Below, in pieces: positions 1-6,990 of a stretch of DNA of 7,406 nt. A program made the translations under genes and the position numbers. Numbering within the stretch: the first letter of the stretch is position 1; each line of letters opens with the position of its first letter. Under the pieces are notes generated by a model, which saw only the letters and a program-made list of their open reading frames with translations, did not search any database and was not told the origin of the DNA. This stretch comes from Clostridia bacterium (GTDB lineage Bacteria > Bacillota > Clostridia > Oscillospirales > RGIG7773), in assembly GCA_017554835.1 (NCBI GenBank), contig JAFZHO010000058.1:1-7406 (forward strand). Reading direction: 5' to 3'.

Positions 1-837
1 ACCCTCAATAGCCCCAAGAAAATCGATAAAATAATTATAACTGAGCTTACAAATATCAAAAAGAAATACGGAACAGAAAGAAAAACCGAAATTCTTTACG
101 ACGTTCAGGAGACCGAAATCAAAATTGAAGAAACAATTGAGGATTACCAGTGCAACTTCTTCTTCACGAAAGAAGGTTATTTCAAAAAGATTACTCCTCT
201 TTCTCTTCGTATGGGTGGCGCTCATAAGCTTAAAGAAAATGATGAGATTTCTCAGCATATTGAGGCAACGAATACGGCTCAGCTTTTGTTCTTCAGTGAT
301 AAGTGTCAGGTTTATAAATCAAAATCCAACGACTTCAACGATACAAAAGCAAGCGTTATGGGTGATTATATTCCCACCGCTCTTGAATTTGAAAAAGACG
401 AAAACGCTATTTATATGGTTTCCACCTATGATTATAAGGGTTATATGCTATTCTTCTTTGAGAACGGAAAAGCGGCTAAAATTCCGCTCAAATCCTATGA
501 GACTAAAGCAAACCGCAAGAAATTATTAAACGCTTACAGCGGCAAAAATAAGCTTATCAGTATGCTTTATATTCCCGAGGACTGCGATATAGTTATGACT
601 TCCACAAACGGCAAAATCCTTATTATAAATACGGGGCTTATTTCTCCCAAAACGGCAAAAGATTCCCAGGGCGTTAATGTTATGACTCAGAAAGGCAAAA
701 ACACTCTTCATAACGTGGAACTTTTGAAAGACGGTATGTTTGAAAATCCGGGACATTACAAAACTGCAAATATCCCATCCGTTGGAAAATTCAAAAGAAA
801 AACCGACGACGAGAAAGAACAACTTAGCTTAATATAA
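1..837 (+). CDS. DNA gyrase/topoisomerase IV subunit A, C-terminal part (ParC-like), 5' end outside window
   Basis: Frame 1 is open from the first base to TAA at 835-837, giving 278 visible residues; the internal ATG at 211 is not the start. The family is the DNA-binding and cleaving A subunit of type IIA topoisomerases, which relax or decatenate DNA with an ATPase B subunit. Visible residues 9-34 (IIITELTNIKKKYGTERKTE) match the end of the breakage-reunion core, the usual ITELxxIxxKYGxxRxTE segment. After it comes a beta-pinwheel C-terminal domain with repeated blades near residues 53-64 (FFFTKEGYFKKI), 95-108, 137-168 and 185-214. The tail, from about residue 245, is polar and lysine-rich. 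The catalytic tyrosine lies off the window. No QRRGGRG-like GyrA box is present; the matching loop reads near SLRMGGAHKL. That favours a topoisomerase IV-like role over supercoiling gyrase, but this is inference and the gene symbol is left open. Family assignment is secure. Confidence 0.9.
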   Translation, partial: TLNSPKKIDKIIITELTNIKKKYGTERKTEILYDVQETEIKIEETIEDYQCNFFFTKEGYFKKITPLSLRMGGAHKLKENDEISQHIEATNTAQLLFFSDKCQVYKSKSNDFNDTKASVMGDYIPTALEFEKDENAIYMVSTYDYKGYMLFFFENGKAAKIPLKSYETKANRKKLLNAYSGKNKLISMLYIPEDCDIVMTSTNGKILIINTGLISPKTAKDSQGVNVMTQKGKNTLHNVELLKDGMFENPGHYKTANIPSVGKFKRKTDDEKEQLSLI

Positions 838-842
838 AAAAT

Positions 843-869
843 AACCCCCTCGCATATTGCGAGGGGGTT
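843..869. terminator. Strong bidirectional intrinsic terminator between the topoisomerase gene and secF
   Basis: CCCCCTCGC (845-853) pairs with GCGAGGGGG (859-867) around an ATATT loop; two further A-T pairs extend the stem to 11 bp. The plus strand continues into TTTTATTCATTATTTATTTT, and the minus strand into TTATTTTTTATATT, so it can stop both convergent transcripts. It fills most of the 43-bp gap between the two stop codons. Confidence 0.92.
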
Positions 870-880
870 TTATTCATTAT

Positions 881-1774
881 TTATTTTGCTTTTCTTTCTC
901 TTTTAAATAGGTAATAAATATTTCCTGAAATAAATACTGATGAGAAAAGTCCTGCAAATAGACCTACGATAATGGGCACTGCAAATATCTTAATAGATGA
1001 AACGCCTAAAATCGCTAAAGTTCCGATAGTGAATAAGGTAGTCAAAGTGGTGTTTATAGAACGGCCCATAGTCTGCCAGATTGAACGGTTAACTTTATCT
1101 TCGAGACTTTCTTTTGATTTATATTTATTATTTTCACGGATTCTATCGAATATAATAATTGTTGCATTGATAGAATAACCCAAAATAGTAAGAAGGGCAG
1201 CAACAAAAGTCATATTAATAGGAATCTGGAAAATAGTATATGCTGCAAGCATAACAAGAACGTCATGAACCAAGGCAAGAACTGCAGATAGTGCAACCTT
1301 GATTTCAAATCTTATTGCAATATAAATAAGCATAAGAACAATAGCGATAGAAACTGCGGTAATTGCCTGCCTTGTCATTTCTGAGCCAACGGTTGCGCTA
1401 ACGTTATCAACTGATTCGGGAGCAGTAGCAGTAAGATTATATTCTGCTTTTATTTTCTGGAATATTTTATCGCTGACCTCGCTATCAATTGCTTTTGTTT
1501 TAACAAGAACGCTTTTTCCGTCGTCGCCGATTTTCTGAACTGAGGATGCTTCAAAACCTGCTATTTCTTTGACGATACCACTGATTTTTTCGCACTGAGC
1601 TCTGTCTGCATCAACGCCGATATTAACCTGCATTGAGGTTCCGCCTAAAAAGTCGATATCTAAATTAAATCCCTGAATAATAAATGATATAACGCCTGCA
1701 AGAATTACCACCAAGGAAATAATAAAGAATATTTTGCGATTTTTTACTATATGAAATTTATAATTTTTATCCAT
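881..1774 (-). CDS. secF: Protein translocase subunit SecF
   Basis: SecF partners SecD in the membrane and uses the ion motive force to support late steps of Sec-dependent protein export. The protein is 297 residues from ATG at 1774. It shows the SecF pattern: an N-terminal membrane segment (about 14-34), the DFLGGT motif (41-46), an extracytoplasmic domain to about 135, then five more membrane segments. The conserved GYSIN...FDRIREN block is at 199-214, and R238 lies in MGRSINTTLTTL, the position of the essential arginine in the family. Residue 204 is Ala (codon GCA, 1165-1163) where characterised SecF proteins have Asp (GYSINDT). The start was chosen by its ribosome site: AAGGAGG at 1789-1783 lies 8 bases ahead of ATG 1774. 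The in-frame ATG at 1795 would encode MRKEGII, which is merely the translated ribosome site. It is the second gene of the secD-secF operon, and transcription ends at the 843-869 hairpin. Confidence 0.95.
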   Translation of the reverse strand: MDKNYKFHIVKNRKIFFIISLVVILAGVISFIIQGFNLDIDFLGGTSMQVNIGVDADRAQCEKISGIVKEIAGFEASSVQKIGDDGKSVLVKTKAIDSEVSDKIFQKIKAEYNLTATAPESVDNVSATVGSEMTRQAITAVSIAIVLMLIYIAIRFEIKVALSAVLALVHDVLVMLAAYTIFQIPINMTFVAALLTILGYSINATIIIFDRIRENNKYKSKESLEDKVNRSIWQTMGRSINTTLTTLFTIGTLAILGVSSIKIFAVPIIVGLFAGLFSSVFISGNIYYLFKRERKAK

Positions 1775-1782
1775 TATTATCC

Positions 1783-1790
1783 CCTCCTTA
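1783..1790 (-). promoter_or_regulatory. secF ribosome binding site overlapping the secD stop codon
   Basis: Read on the minus strand, 1790-1783 is TAAGGAGG. The TAA is the secD stop, and AAGGAGG is a near-perfect Shine-Dalgarno site 8 bases before ATG 1774. This fixes the secF start and implies translational coupling: ribosomes ending secD finish on the site that starts secF. Confidence 0.9.
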
Positions 1791-3077
1791 CGCACCGTAT
1801 GCCTTGATGTTGTTTACTTTAAGACCAACGCAGCAATTAAGTAGCAATCTTGTCACTGCAAGAGAAGTAAACATTGAAACGATAACACCGGTAAGAAGTG
1901 TTATAGCAAATCCCTTGATAGGACCTGTTCCAAGGAATATAAGAACAATCGCTGCAATAGCAGTTGTTATATTAGAGTCAAGAATTGCCCATAATGCACG
2001 GCTGAATCCTGATTTAACTGCTGCTTTAACGGTTTTGCCAAGGCGAAGTTCTTCTTTAATTCTCTCAAATATAACTACGTTTGCATCAACGGCCATACCG
2101 ATTGAAAGAATAATACCTGCAACGCCGGGAAGTGAAATATTAACTCCCATCAAAACGTAGATAAGTGAGATAAGACCAGCATACATACCAAGTGATATAG
2201 TAGCCATAAGTCCGGGAAGTTTATAGAAAACTATCATAAATATGCAAACAAGAACGATACCTATCATAGCAGCCCAAACAGAAGTTGAAAGTGCCTCTGC
2301 ACCAAGTGATGCGCCAACTGTTCGAGATTCGATATCTTTTAGGGCAAATGGCAAACGACCTGAGTTAATAATATTCGCAAGATATATTGCCTGCTCAGGA
2401 TCGCCCTCAATCTGACAAACGTCAGAGTTTATTGCAGTTGAAACAAATGGCTGAGAAATAGTCTCGCCGTCAAGAACGATGGCGATATAGTTCTTTCCGC
2501 TTGATGAACCTTTTGCAGCTGCGGCTTTTGTTGCCTCATAGAATTTTGAAACTGCGGATTTTTTAAGGTTAAGATAAACCATCATCTGCTGCTGAGAAAG
2601 ACTATTAACTCCCGTATCAGCATATGCTTTATCAATATCATCACCTGTTAAAACAACTTTTCCGTCAGAGTCAACGAACTCCAATTTTGCAGTTGCACCA
2701 AGTTTTTTGATTGCTTCTGCAGGATCTTTAACGGATGGAATCTCAATAGTGATTCTATTATTTCCGGAAAGGTAGCAGTTTGCCTCAGTATATTTAAGAG
2801 CGGTTAATCTATTAACCATCATAGCAAGAACGCTATCCATACCTGATTTCAAGTCTGCTTCGCTAATATTTTCGTCAACTACTGCCTGATACGTAATAAT
2901 AGAACCGCCAACAAGGTCAAGTCCTCTTTTAATACCGGCATGATCATCTCTTACGCTTGGAATTTTAAAAGTGCTTCCGTCTTTGCCGATATAGATGCCA
3001 AACCAGGCAACAAGGCAAAGGCCAACCACCGTTAAAATAACAAGGAAGAGAGCAATTATACTTTTTGTTTTGCTCAT
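1788..3077 (-). CDS. secD: Protein translocase subunit SecD
   Basis: SecD is the larger half of the SecDF accessory complex of the Sec translocon. The 429-residue protein has an N-terminal membrane segment (about 8-30), a conserved RGLDLVGGS block (51-59) opening the large extracytoplasmic domain, the SGRLPF motif (239-244) near its end, and five further membrane segments from about 262 to 414. The membrane motif GMAVDANVVIFERIKEELRLG (327-347) carries D331, equivalent to the transmembrane Asp needed for ion-coupled function in studied SecD proteins. The length is typical of unfused clostridial SecD and shorter than the E. coli protein, mainly through a reduced first extracytoplasmic region. 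ATG 3077 is preceded by TGGAGGT (3090-3084) at 7 bases. It is the first gene of the secD-secF operon, with a consensus promoter about 30 bases upstream; its stop lies within the secF ribosome site. Confidence 0.96.
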   Translation of the reverse strand: MSKTKSIIALFLVILTVVGLCLVAWFGIYIGKDGSTFKIPSVRDDHAGIKRGLDLVGGSIITYQAVVDENISEADLKSGMDSVLAMMVNRLTALKYTEANCYLSGNNRITIEIPSVKDPAEAIKKLGATAKLEFVDSDGKVVLTGDDIDKAYADTGVNSLSQQQMMVYLNLKKSAVSKFYEATKAAAAKGSSSGKNYIAIVLDGETISQPFVSTAINSDVCQIEGDPEQAIYLANIINSGRLPFALKDIESRTVGASLGAEALSTSVWAAMIGIVLVCIFMIVFYKLPGLMATISLGMYAGLISLIYVLMGVNISLPGVAGIILSIGMAVDANVVIFERIKEELRLGKTVKAAVKSGFSRALWAILDSNITTAIAAIVLIFLGTGPIKGFAITLLTGVIVSMFTSLAVTRLLLNCCVGLKVNNIKAYGA

Positions 3078-3112
3078 ATTTATACCTCCAATATGTATAA
3101 AAACTAACCCTT

Positions 3113-3141
3113 ATTATACAACAAATTCTTTATCAAGTCAA
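3113..3141 (-). promoter_or_regulatory. secDF promoter, sigma-A type
   Basis: Minus-strand TTGACT (3141-3136), a 17-bp spacer, then TATAAT (3118-3113): 11 of 12 consensus bases at ideal spacing. The predicted transcript start near 3106 gives a leader of about 30 bases to secD, with the GGAGG site inside it. Confidence 0.85.
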
Positions 3142-3150
3142 ATTATTGAC
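3137..3150. repeat. Inverted repeat formed by two back-to-back -35 boxes
   Basis: GTCAA-ATTA-TTGAC is a perfect 5-bp inverted repeat around a 4-bp centre. Each arm is the TTGAC core of a -35 box, one for secDF (minus) and one for the URO-D-like gene (plus). It could be simply two promoters abutting, or also an operator; the sequence alone cannot decide. Confidence 0.8.
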
Positions 3151-3174
3151 ATATCTTTTTATAAATGATACCAT
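3146..3174 (+). promoter_or_regulatory. Promoter of the URO-D-like gene, sigma-A type with extended -10
   Basis: TTGACA (3146-3151), a 17-bp spacer, then TACCAT (3169-3174). TG at 3166-3167 gives an extended -10 (TGaTACCAT), which can offset the weaker hexamer. The predicted start near 3181 leaves a leader of about 20 bases before ATG 3201, containing a modest TGAGGT ribosome site (3188-3193). It also excludes the in-frame ATG at 3165, which would lie inside the promoter. Confidence 0.75.
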
Positions 3175-3200
3175 ATAAAAAAAGAACTGAGGTTTTTATT

Positions 3201-4241
3201 ATGAAATATATTTATAATGGAAAAGAAATCACCCCGAACGTTGGGATTTATCATGATATATACCCCTATCTTGGCAACGTAACCGAGAAAGAATTTTATC
3301 TTGACGCAGAAAAATGCGCAAAATCATGGAAAATCGGAAACGAAAAAATTATGGAAGTTCTCGGCGAACATATAAAACCCCGAACTCCAAGTTGTATGCC
3401 TTTATCATACGGCCATCTTGTTAGTATCGGAGCGCATTTGAACGTTCCCGAGGATTCAGAGCCAAACGTTATTCCTTTTGCCCATGATATTGACGAGGCA
3501 GTTTCCGTTATGAAAGAGCGAAGAAATATTGATTTTTCTGATAACGATATTTTCAGACATTATATAGAAACAAATAAATACCTTCAGGAAGTATTCCCCG
3601 AATTCAAGATATCTCCCCTTGCGGGATATGGTATGGAAGGCGTTATTACTACGGCAGAGTTAATAAGAGGCCAGGACCTTTTCTGCGATATTTATGACGA
3701 TCCCGAAAAAGTTCACGAATTTCTCTCCCTCGTTAACGAGAGCGTTATCAACTTCTCAAAATTCGTAAGAAGGTTTATCGGTGTTCCCGAAATTCAAACC
3801 ACGGGCTCCGTTTATCTTGCCGATGATTTTGCGAGTATTATCCCTCCTTCAATGTGGGACGAATTCGTTATTCCTTATTGGAATGAATATTACGAGGCGC
3901 TTGGGAAGGGATGCAATAGATTCCTTCACTGCGAAAATACTTATCCCGAGCAGTTAAAATACTTAAAAGACGCAAAAATAACTCATTATCAGCCCTCCGT
4001 TGCAGATAGACTAACTATCGAGAACGTTAAAGAGAATACTGATATTCCTTTTGACTGGCTTTTATATGCTTATCACATAACCGAAATGACCGATGAGGAA
4101 ATTGAGGCATGGGTTGATAAGGCCGTTCAGGCGGGAATTACCAATATCCGCACCCAGTTTGGAAAATACGCCTGGAGCAAAGGCAGAATGGATAGAATCC
4201 TCGCCTTCTACAAAGCATTTGAAAAATACCGCGTTGAATAA
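3201..4241 (+). CDS. Uroporphyrinogen decarboxylase (URO-D) superfamily protein, function unknown
   Basis: The 346-residue protein has URO-D/methyltransferase TIM-barrel features: PLSYGHL (67-73), AGYGMEGVITTAELIRGQDL (141-160), LADDFA (206-211) followed by IPPSMWDEFVIPYW (214-227), and FLHCEN (241-246). The DD...P..W.EF..PY stretch is typical of the corrinoid-linked methyltransferase branch (MtaA/CmuA-like) and related uncharacterised proteins. The classic zinc motif H-x-C-x(n)-C of those methyltransferases is not seen; H243 and C244 are adjacent, with E245 next. True HemE is unlikely, as no haem gene is near and the usual HemE N-terminal signature is absent. No corrinoid protein or MtaB-type partner gene is in the window, so substrate and reaction are unknown. 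The start at 3201 has a TGAGGT site and a downstream-of-promoter position; the longer in-frame start at 3165 overlaps the -10. It appears monocistronic, ending with tandem stops TAA TGA and a terminator. Confidence 0.85.
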   Translation: MKYIYNGKEITPNVGIYHDIYPYLGNVTEKEFYLDAEKCAKSWKIGNEKIMEVLGEHIKPRTPSCMPLSYGHLVSIGAHLNVPEDSEPNVIPFAHDIDEAVSVMKERRNIDFSDNDIFRHYIETNKYLQEVFPEFKISPLAGYGMEGVITTAELIRGQDLFCDIYDDPEKVHEFLSLVNESVINFSKFVRRFIGVPEIQTTGSVYLADDFASIIPPSMWDEFVIPYWNEYYEALGKGCNRFLHCENTYPEQLKYLKDAKITHYQPSVADRLTIENVKENTDIPFDWLLYAYHITEMTDEEIEAWVDKAVQAGITNIRTQFGKYAWSKGRMDRILAFYKAFEKYRVE

Positions 4242-4243
4242 TG

Positions 4244-4273
4244 AAAGACCTTCGGGAAATCCCGAAGGTCTTT
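4244..4273. terminator. Intrinsic terminator shared by the URO-D-like gene and the aminotransferase
   Basis: AAAGACCTTCGGG (4244-4256) pairs perfectly over 13 bp with CCCGAAGGTCTTT (4261-4273) around an AAAT loop. On the plus strand it runs into TTTTGTTT. On the minus strand the T tract is weaker (TTTCATTATT). It fills the 35-bp gap between two convergent stop codons, so it probably serves both, better in the plus direction. Confidence 0.88.
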
Positions 4274-4276
4274 TGT

Positions 4277-5560
4277 TTAGTCATTTAATAGTTTTTCGAT
4301 AGTTGCCATTTTAACGGCAATAACAAAGATTTTCATTGCCTCTTCAAGCTCTTCAACAGGTGGATAAGTCGGTGCAATTCTGATATTTTTATCAAATGGG
4401 TCTTTGCCATAAGGGAAAGTTGCTCCCGCCCCTGTCAATGTTACTCCGCATTCTTTGCAAAGAGAAACGGTTCTTTTTGCGCATCCTTCAATAGTATCAA
4501 AGGAGATAAAATAGCCACCTTTTGGTCTTGTATATTCAGAAATTCCAAGAGGTAGAAGCTCATTATCAAGAATTTCAAGAACTTTTTCAAATCTTGGTCT
4601 TATAATATCGGCGTGCTTTTTCATATGGTCTAAAATTTCTTCATAGCAGGTAAGAAATTTGGTATGTCTTAACTGATTTAGCTTATCACTTCCGATAGTC
4701 TGAATGGACAAAAGTTTTTTCATAAAGTCGATATTGCTTTTTGAAGATGCAAAAGCCGCAATTCCCGAGCCGGAATGAGTGATTTTTGAGGTTGAACCGA
4801 AGATGAAAATCATATCCTCTTTATTCTTTTCTTTCAAAAGATCTTTTAGGTTCAAAAGCTCATCGCCATCTTCATAAAGATGATGAACAACGTAAGCGTT
4901 ATCCCAGAAAATACGAAAATCATCTGCTTTAGGATTTAAATCTGCAAAGGCTTTTACCACCTCGTCGGAATAAGTAATTCCCGTTGGATTTGAATATTTT
5001 GGAACGCACCAGATACCTTTAACGCTTTCATCGTTTTCCGCGTATTCTTTAACAAGGTCCATATCAGGTCCGTTTTCATCCATTGGGATAATTATCATTT
5101 CAATACCGAAATGCTCGCATATTGCAAAGTGCCTGTCATATCCGGGGGTTGGGCAAAGAAATTTGATTTTTCCCTGTTTAAGCCATGGAGTTTTACCCTC
5201 GCCTGCTCCGAATAATAAGCATCTCATAACAGTATCATACATCATATTAAGACTTGAGTTATTGCCAACGATTACCTCAGATGGTTCTACCTCTAAAATC
5301 GCTGCGAAAAGTTTTTTTGATGCATCGATTCCGTCAAGAACGCCGTAGTTTCTATAGTCTACTCCTTTTTCGCCGATATAATCCTCTTTGGAGATAACTA
5401 CTTTAAGCATATCGTCGGATAATGATAACTGCATTGGGTTTGGTTTTCCTCTTGACATATCAAGGCAGAGGTTTTTTGCTTTATATGAATTATATTCAGT
5501 TTTAAGCTCGTCATACATGGCCTCAAGCTCTGATTTTGACAAGTTTTCATATTGCGACAT
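4277..5560 (-). CDS. PLP-dependent aspartate aminotransferase, PF12897 type
   Basis: This is a fold-type I PLP enzyme of 427 residues. The N-terminal LDMSRGKPNP (33-42), DYRNYGVLDG (68-77) and NNSSLNMMYD (100-109) blocks mark the aspartate aminotransferase group of PF12897, known from the Corynebacterium glutamicum enzyme. Expected reaction: reversible amino transfer between aspartate/2-oxoglutarate and oxaloacetate/glutamate. Active-site residues visible: K259 in STSKIT (Schiff-base lysine), N191 in YSNPTG, D220 and Y223 in FWDNAYVV (cofactor ring contacts), Y141 in CPTPGYDRHF (ring stacking) and R394 in NIRIAPTYP (substrate carboxylate). It looks complete and active. ATG 5560 has GGAGGA (5574-5569) at 8 bases. 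It lies 20 bp after asnS with no terminator between, so it is probably co-transcribed. It is distinct from the MalY and AspB types; substrate specificity beyond aspartate is inferred from family only. Confidence 0.9.
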   Translation of the reverse strand: MSQYENLSKSELEAMYDELKTEYNSYKAKNLCLDMSRGKPNPMQLSLSDDMLKVVISKEDYIGEKGVDYRNYGVLDGIDASKKLFAAILEVEPSEVIVGNNSSLNMMYDTVMRCLLFGAGEGKTPWLKQGKIKFLCPTPGYDRHFAICEHFGIEMIIIPMDENGPDMDLVKEYAENDESVKGIWCVPKYSNPTGITYSDEVVKAFADLNPKADDFRIFWDNAYVVHHLYEDGDELLNLKDLLKEKNKEDMIFIFGSTSKITHSGSGIAAFASSKSNIDFMKKLLSIQTIGSDKLNQLRHTKFLTCYEEILDHMKKHADIIRPRFEKVLEILDNELLPLGISEYTRPKGGYFISFDTIEGCAKRTVSLCKECGVTLTGAGATFPYGKDPFDKNIRIAPTYPPVEELEEAMKIFVIAVKMATIEKLLND

Positions 5561-5580
5561 AACAAATGTCCTCCAAAAAA

Positions 5581-6975
5581 TTAGAATTCTGCGTTTTTAG
5601 GTGTTCTTGGGAATGGGATGGAATCTCTTATATTTGAAGTTCCGGTAACATACATAACAAGTCTCTCAAATCCAAGTCCGAAACCGCAATGCTTAGCGCT
5701 TCCGTATTTTCTCAAATCAAGATACCATGAATAATCTTCTGGATTTAAGTTGCATTCTTCCATTCTCTTCAAAAGAATATCCATTCTTTCTTCTCTCTGG
5801 CTTCCGCCGATGATTTCGCCAACGCCGGGAACAAGAAGGTCCATTGCGGCAACGGTTCTTTCATCATCGTTTAATCTCATATAGAAAGCCTTGAATTCCT
5901 TTGGATAATCAGTAACAAATACGGGTTTATTATATATTTTTTCAGTAAGGTATCTTTCGTGCTCGGTTTGAAGCTCTGTTCCCCATTTAACAGGATACTC
6001 GAACTTCTCACCTGATTTTTCAAGGATTTCAACTGCCTCGGTATAAGTGATATGAACAAAATCAGAGTTAATGATATTGTGAAGTTTTTCAAGAAGGCCT
6101 TTTTCAACGAAATTATTGAAAAATTCCATCTCTGCTTTGCAGTTTTCAAGAACGTAGGAAATAACGTATTTCATCATATCCTGCGCAAGTTTCATATCAT
6201 CGTTAATATCTGCAAAGGCAATCTCCGGCTCAATCATCCAGAACTCTGAAGCGTGTCTTGCAGTATTTGAATTTTCTGCACGGAAGGTAGGACCAAAGGT
6301 ATAAACGTTGCCAAATGCCATTGCAAAAGTCTCTGCCTCAAGCTGACCTGAAACGGTTAAGCTTGTTTCTTTTCCAAAGAAATCCTGAGAGAAATCAACC
6401 TGACCGTCCTCGGTTTTTGGAATATCGTTTATATCAAGGGTGGTTACTCTGAACATTTCCCCTGCGCCCTCGCAGTCGCTTCCCGTTATAAGTGGGGTAT
6501 GAACGTAAACGAATCCTCTCTCGTTAAAGAACTTATGAATAGCATAAGCCAAAACGGAACGAACTCTGAATACCGCAGAGAACATATTAGTATTAGGTCT
6601 AAGATGAGCGATAGTTCTTAAATATTCAAGAGAATGTCTCTTTTTCTGAAGAGGATAATCAGGAGTTGAAACTCCTTCAACTATAACTTCTTCTGCTTTG
6701 ATTTCAAAGGGCTGTTTTGCCTCGGGAGTCAAAACCAAGGTTCCCTCAACGGTCAAAGATGCGCCAACGTTCTGCTTAACGATATCTTTGAAGTTAGAGA
6801 GCTTGTCCTCCTCGATAACTATCTGAACAGATTTGAAATAAGAGCCATCGTTAAGTTCAATAAAACCAAAGGTTTTTGAATCTCTGATAGTTCTTACCCA
6901 TCCTGATACTTTTATTTTCTCGCCTGAAAAAGCATTTGCATCTTTATAAAGTTTTGCAATTTGTATTCTATCCAT
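5581..6975 (-). CDS. asnS: Asparagine--tRNA ligase (AsnRS)
   Basis: Class IIb aminoacyl-tRNA synthetase that charges tRNA-Asn with asparagine in the cytoplasm. The 464-residue length is normal. The N-terminal OB-fold anticodon-binding domain (about 20-100) includes VSGWVRTIRDSKTFGFIEL (23-41). The catalytic core follows: motif 1 around the VRSVLAYAIHKFFNERGF stretch (138-155) leading into SDCEGAGEMF (166-175), an AsnRS-type signature; motif 2 FRAENSNTARHASEF (231-245); motif 3 GFGLGFERL (431-439) with the ATP-binding arginine R438. The AsnRS-type signature and the absence of the bacterial AspRS insertion domain separate it from AspRS. ATG 6975 follows AAGGAGGA (6987-6980) closely. It is first in an operon with the aspartate aminotransferase, under the promoter at 7018-7046. 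Its presence implies that at least some Asn-tRNA is made by direct charging rather than only by GatCAB amidation. Confidence 0.97.
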   Translation of the reverse strand: MDRIQIAKLYKDANAFSGEKIKVSGWVRTIRDSKTFGFIELNDGSYFKSVQIVIEEDKLSNFKDIVKQNVGASLTVEGTLVLTPEAKQPFEIKAEEVIVEGVSTPDYPLQKKRHSLEYLRTIAHLRPNTNMFSAVFRVRSVLAYAIHKFFNERGFVYVHTPLITGSDCEGAGEMFRVTTLDINDIPKTEDGQVDFSQDFFGKETSLTVSGQLEAETFAMAFGNVYTFGPTFRAENSNTARHASEFWMIEPEIAFADINDDMKLAQDMMKYVISYVLENCKAEMEFFNNFVEKGLLEKLHNIINSDFVHITYTEAVEILEKSGEKFEYPVKWGTELQTEHERYLTEKIYNKPVFVTDYPKEFKAFYMRLNDDERTVAAMDLLVPGVGEIIGGSQREERMDILLKRMEECNLNPEDYSWYLDLRKYGSAKHCGFGLGFERLVMYVTGTSNIRDSIPFPRTPKNAEF

Positions 6976-6990
6976 AATGTCCTCCTTGCG

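Noticed and set aside
125..529. Plus-strand open frame of 134 codons at the left end
   Set aside because: It overlaps the conserved topoisomerase frame, and its translation is low-complexity Lys/Ser/Leu sequence with no family signature.
526..822. Minus-strand open frame of 98 codons opposite the topoisomerase gene
   Set aside because: It is antisense to conserved pinwheel coding sequence, with no ribosome site and no recognisable features.
1804..2160. Plus-strand open frame of 118 codons antisense to secD
   Set aside because: It lies wholly within the well-supported secD gene, has no ribosome site or recognisable protein features, and is explained as a shadow frame.
3201..4241. HemE (haem pathway uroporphyrinogen decarboxylase)
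   Set aside because: The fold is shared, but the HemE N-terminal signature is missing, the motifs resemble the methyltransferase side of the superfamily, and no haem genes are near.
5877..6249. Two open frames (minus 5877-6149, plus 6052-6249) inside asnS
   Set aside because: Both are out-of-frame readings of the AsnRS catalytic domain; no independent signals were found.
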